Shown here: positions 8,153-10,689 of the stretch, in pieces
Numbering within the stretch: the stretch's first letter is position 1
Layout of the letters: every line of letters begins with the position of its first letter
Assembly: GCA_027049085.1 (NCBI GenBank)
Contig: JALTVH010000243.1
Coordinates: 1 to 10,689 of the forward strand
Direction of reading: 5' to 3'
Origin: Aquificaceae bacterium
GTDB lineage: Bacteria > Aquificota > Aquificia > Aquificales > Aquificaceae
DNA length: 10,689 nucleotides
Notes under the pieces: generated by a model
Database searches by the model: none
What the model was told of the DNA's origin: nothing
The model's input: the letters and a program-made list of their open reading frames with translations, nothing else
Translations under genes and position numbers: made by a program

Positions 8153-8787
8153 GGGAAAAGGTAGGCGTCCTGTTCAGTGGCGGGGTTGAGAGCTCTGCAC
8201 TCCTCTATCATTACCTCAGAAAAGGGTTTCTCGTTTATCCCCTCTATGTGCGGTGTGGTCTTCCCTGGGAAGAGACCGAAAGGCTCTGGGCAGATCGCCT
8301 CTGGTCGAGGCTCAAAAGGGACTGGAAGACTCTCATGACCATAAGGACTGTCCCCTTCAGGGTGCAGAGAAAAGTCCAGAAGAGGATCGGCTCCCTTTCG
8401 GACCTTGAGATAACTCTGAGAAACTCGTCCCTTATTCTCTCAGCCCTGTTGAAGGCAAACACAATGGGTGTCAGGAGGCTCTCCATCGGTTCCCTGGGGA
8501 TGTATCCCTTTCCCGACAACCGGAGAGAGTTCTTTGAGAGCCTTCAGGGGGTTTTGAGGGACGGTTCAGGGATTGACCTGAGTCTTGAGACACCTTTCAT
8601 GGGGATGGAAAAGGAAGAGGTTATAGCCCAGACAGGGGATGGATTTCCCTTTCACCTGACCTTTTCCTGCGCAAGCCCCGTTAAGAAACACCACTGCGGA
8701 AGGTGCGTAAAGTGCCTTGAGAGAAAGGAGGGATTTATTAAGGCGGGCTTCAAAGATCCCACTCTCTATTTTTTCAACAGCTCCTGA
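8149..8787 (+). CDS. ExsB/QueC-like PP-loop ATPase with zinc-binding C-terminus
   Basis: A 212-aa adenylating PP-loop enzyme related to 7-cyano-7-deazaguanine synthase (QueC). The P-loop is VLFSGGVESSALL (7-19), with Glu14 in place of the usual Asp of SGGxDS. ITLRNSSLILSALL (88-101) matches the QueC P.RN..FLS region, and FPDNRREFF (121-129) matches its PDCRPEF. The C-terminal Cys174-x8-Cys183-x2-Cys186-x2-Cys189 (CASPVKKHHCGRCVKC) is the QueC zinc site, complete. PLYVRCGLPWEETE (31-44) differs from the YGQ.H..E of true QueC. I recall a branch annotated 'ExsB/QueC-like' that shares RCGLxWE and PFPD, and this probably belongs there. So the chemistry is likely ATP activation of a carboxylate, but the substrate need not be CDG. 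It overlaps the SDR by 4 nt (ATGA) and runs 22 nt into the opposing ydcH-like gene. Calling it queC outright would be too strong. Confidence 0.83.
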   Translation: MREKVGVLFSGGVESSALLYHYLRKGFLVYPLYVRCGLPWEETERLWADRLWSRLKRDWKTLMTIRTVPFRVQRKVQKRIGSLSDLEITLRNSSLILSALLKANTMGVRRLSIGSLGMYPFPDNRREFFESLQGVLRDGSGIDLSLETPFMGMEKEEVIAQTGDGFPFHLTFSCASPVKKHHCGRCVKCLERKEGFIKAGFKDPTLYFFNSS

Positions 8788-8984
8788 ATCTTCTGTTCCA
8801 TCATGTCCTTGTAGTGGAGTTTCTGCTTTTTTAGCTTCTCTATTTCAAGCTCAAGGTCGTGGGTCATGGGATGGTGCTTTTCAAGCTTGGCTATGTCTTT
8901 GTCAAGCTCGTCATGCTTTTCCTTCCACTCTCTGAAACGGGGGTCTTCTTCCATGAGCTTCTTTATTGCTTCCTCTCTGGTCAT
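8766..8984 (-). CDS. YdcH/DUF465 family small coiled-coil protein
   Basis: A 72-aa, highly charged, all-helical protein. REWKEKHDELDKDIAKLEK (18-36), then LELEIEKLKKQKLHYKDMM (44-62), is the hairpin-forming signature of DUF465 (E. coli YdcH). That family has a conserved HxELDxxI and a KKxKLxLKD block and no well-established function. It is cytosolic, with no signal or membrane segment. The start is supported by AAAGGGAG 7 nt before the ATG and by a 4-nt ATGA overlap with the preceding membrane-protein gene, so it is the last gene of the purA transcript. Its final 22 nt overlap the end of the PP-loop gene on the other strand. Confidence 0.9.
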   Translation of the reverse strand: MTREEAIKKLMEEDPRFREWKEKHDELDKDIAKLEKHHPMTHDLELEIEKLKKQKLHYKDMMEQKIQELLKK

Positions 8985-9412
8985 ATTACGTCTCCCTTTC
9001 TCGGCCTGAAAATAATTAAACCACAGAGGCTCAGAATATATCCGAGGATGAGGGAGGAGAGGTTCCCCGCAAAAATGAAGAAGATGAAGGCTATCCCGAA
9101 GGGGAGGCTCAACAGAACGTAGCTCCAGAAGTACCGCCTTACGGCGGTGTAGGACCAGAACCTTTGATCCCTGCTCACAGGAAAGAGCTTCCTTCTCACG
9201 AGGTGGGCAACGCTGTAGCCGATAAGGGCGCTTGCGAGGACCAGTCCGTAGATGTAAAGGATTAGCCTGCTTGTTACGGGCATGGAGAAGTAGCTGTAGG
9301 TGGCAAGGGAGGCGGTAAAGAGGATGCTTATTCCCCCGATGAAGGAGTAGTTAAAGTGGCGGGCTCTCTTTATGAACAGCTCGCTCTGCTGGTGGGCATT
9401 TCCCTGAGCCAT
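8981..9412 (-). CDS. Uncharacterised integral membrane protein, four predicted helices
   Basis: A 143-aa protein with hydrophobic segments at about 20-41, 47-70, 92-114 and 116-135 and basic loops (LVRRKLFPVSRDQR near 71-84 and a C-terminal FRPRKGD). The positive-inside rule suggests an even number of helices with both ends cytoplasmic. The first 19 residues are polar (MAQGNAHQQSELFIKRARH). I do not recognise a family; the size and helix count are compatible with many small inner-membrane proteins. The start codon lies inside the end of purA in another frame (43-nt overlap). There is no other Met, GTG or TTG before the first helix, so the overlap is likely real, although the upstream purine-rich GAGGGAAGAG is only a fair Shine-Dalgarno. 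The stop overlaps the YdcH-like start by 4 nt. Confidence 0.75.
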   Translation of the reverse strand: MAQGNAHQQSELFIKRARHFNYSFIGGISILFTASLATYSYFSMPVTSRLILYIYGLVLASALIGYSVAHLVRRKLFPVSRDQRFWSYTAVRRYFWSYVLLSLPFGIAFIFFIFAGNLSSLILGYILSLCGLIIFRPRKGDVI

Positions 9413-10671
9413 AGATACTCTTCCCTCTTGGGTCCCGTAGAGAGCATTATTACGGGTGCCCCTGTAAAGTCTTCAATAAAGCTGATGTAGTCCCTTGCCC
9501 TCTGGGGTAGCCTTGCGGGGTCGCTTATTCCCTTTGTTGACTCCTTCCAGCCCGGGAGGGTTTCATAAACGGGCTTTGCCCTCTCAAGGTCTGTGAGGGA
9601 GGCGGGAACGCTGTAGATCCTTTCTCCCTCAATATCATAGGCAACGCAGACCTTTATCTCCTCAAAGGTGTCAAGGACGTCAAGCTTGGTGATAATAAAG
9701 CCGTCAAGCTGGTTGACCTCCTTTGCGTACTTCAATGCTACAAGGTCAAGCCATCCGCACCTTCTGGGCCTTCCCGTGGTTGAACCGTACTCACCGCCAA
9801 GGTCCCTGAGTCTCTCTCCCTCTTTGCCCGTGAGCTCCGTTGGAAAGGGACCTCCGCCCACTCTCGTTGTATAAGCTTTGGCAACGCCGAGGAAATAGGC
9901 ATCGGCAAAAAACTTTGGAGAGACTCCCGTACCATTTGCAAGACCGAGGCTTGATGAGTTTGAGGAGGTCACAAAGGGATAGGTTCCCATATCAACGTCA
10001 AGCATCGTTCCCTGAGCACCTTCAAAAAGGATCCTTCCCCCGCAGGAAAGGATCTCACCGCTCGCATCACCAACATAGCACCTGATCCTCTCGTAGGAAG
10101 AGAGGAGGGAATCAAAAACCTGATCAGCTGAAAGCTCAAAGGGTTCCTCAAAGACCTTCTCACAAAGATTTTTAACAAAATCTATTCCTTCCTCAATCTG
10201 ATCCCTTAACCTCACTGGATTTCTCAGGTCTGAGAGCCTTATCCCCTTTCTTCCTACCTTGAACATGTAGGCGGGACCTATTCCCCTCAGAGTGGTTCCT
10301 ATTCCCTTTGAGCGTTCAAAGAGCCTGTCAAGGACCTTGTGGTAGGGTAGGACAAGGTGGGCCCTCTCGCTGATTATGAGCCTCCCTCTGAGGTCTATTC
10401 CTTTCCTTTCAAGCTCTTCAATCTCCTGGAGGAGGACCTCAGGATCAACCACCATCCCCTGGGCTATCACGCCCTTGACGTGGGGGTGAAGAATTCCAGT
10501 CGGGAGGAGGTGGAGAATAAGCTTCTGGCCGTTGGCTATTACCGTGTGACCTGCATTGCTCCCTCCCTGATACCTGACGACAAGGTCGTAACCTTCAGAG
10601 AGGAGGTCAACTATCTTGCCCTTTCCCTCGTCGCCCCACTGGGCACCGAGGATCACAAGCTTTCTTTCCAT
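9370..10671 (-). CDS. purA: Adenylosuccinate synthetase
   Basis: Catalyses the GTP-dependent joining of aspartate to IMP, the first step to AMP. Counting from the TTG at 10674 (434 aa): the glycine-rich loop QWGDEGKGK (12-20) contains catalytic Asp14, NAGHT (40-44) contains catalytic His43, GAQGTMLDVDMGTYPFVTSS (219-238) is the second family signature, TTGRPRRCGWLD (299-310) is the IMP/aspartate region, TKLDVLD (329-335) is the guanine-specificity motif, and STGP (412-415) is near the end. All key residues are present. The ATG at 10671 is the likely start (MERKLVILG), with GGAG 9 nt upstream. After STGPKREE, where the family usually stops within a few residues, there is a tail of about 15 residues (YLWLREMPTSRASCS) encoded over the start of the next gene. 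It leads a purA-membrane protein-ydcH-like operon. Confidence 0.97.
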   Translation of the reverse strand: MERKLVILGAQWGDEGKGKIVDLLSEGYDLVVRYQGGSNAGHTVIANGQKLILHLLPTGILHPHVKGVIAQGMVVDPEVLLQEIEELERKGIDLRGRLIISERAHLVLPYHKVLDRLFERSKGIGTTLRGIGPAYMFKVGRKGIRLSDLRNPVRLRDQIEEGIDFVKNLCEKVFEEPFELSADQVFDSLLSSYERIRCYVGDASGEILSCGGRILFEGAQGTMLDVDMGTYPFVTSSNSSSLGLANGTGVSPKFFADAYFLGVAKAYTTRVGGGPFPTELTGKEGERLRDLGGEYGSTTGRPRRCGWLDLVALKYAKEVNQLDGFIITKLDVLDTFEEIKVCVAYDIEGERIYSVPASLTDLERAKPVYETLPGWKESTKGISDPARLPQRARDYISFIEDFTGAPVIMLSTGPKREEYLWLREMPTSRASCS

Positions 10672-10689
10672 CAATATGGGCTCCGAACT
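10671..10689 (-). CDS. Possible 3' end of a gene upstream of purA (truncated by the window)
   Basis: On the minus strand one frame reads ...VRSPY and stops with TGA at 10673-10671, overlapping the purA ATG by one base (TGATG), the same junction seen at 5484-5488. Only five codons are visible, so this is weak. It suggests purA is not the first gene of its operon; hisZ often precedes purA in bacteria, but nothing here identifies the gene. Confidence 0.22.

Noticed and set aside
8149..8787. Anti-phage system reading of the QueC-like gene (QatC or CBASS Cap9 analogue)
   Set aside because: None of the partner genes (QatA, QatB, QatD, cyclase or effector) is present, and its neighbours are an SDR and a lipoprotein.

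Overview
The window looks like chromosomal DNA of a thermophilic bacterium of the Aquificota (Aquifex/Hydrogenobacter type). The primase is very like Aquifex aeolicus DnaG as I remember it, the proteins are rich in Lys/Glu/Arg with mostly AGG/AGA arginine codons, and genes are packed with almost no spacers. The assignment rests on memory and inspection; no search was run. I see no mobile element, CRISPR array, tRNA or rRNA, and no gene-free stretch longer than about 40 bases.

Layout: (1) 5-4089, minus strand: purC, then dnaG, then rpoD, a reduced macromolecular-synthesis operon headed by a purine gene. (2) 4119-6046, plus strand: a voltage-sensor-type K+ channel with a cytosolic RCK domain, overlapping by 1 nt a small outer-membrane beta-barrel. 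(3) 6049-6777, minus strand: an orphan protein with a glutamine-amidotransferase-like (DUF4350/GldG-like) fold. (4) 6802-8787, plus strand: a lipoprotein, an atypical short-chain dehydrogenase and an ExsB/QueC-like PP-loop enzyme in one overlapping operon. (5) 8766-10671, minus strand: purA, a four-helix membrane protein and a YdcH/DUF465 coiled-coil protein, again overlapping.

Two divergent gene pairs (purC/K+ channel and GATase-like/lipoprotein) are separated by only 24-29 nt. Each spacer contains one near-symmetric -10 box that reads as TATAAT on the minus strand and TATACT or TATATT on the plus strand. This suggests single bidirectional promoters. Three of these four head genes have no Shine-Dalgarno and sit where transcription should start, so they are probably leaderless. 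Internal operon genes mostly do have Shine-Dalgarno sequences.

The least understood part is the lipoprotein-SDR-PP-loop operon. The SDR seems to lack the classical catalytic Ser and Asn, and the PP-loop enzyme has SGGVES in place of SGGxDS while keeping all four zinc cysteines. A role in pterin/deazapurine chemistry is possible but is inference only.
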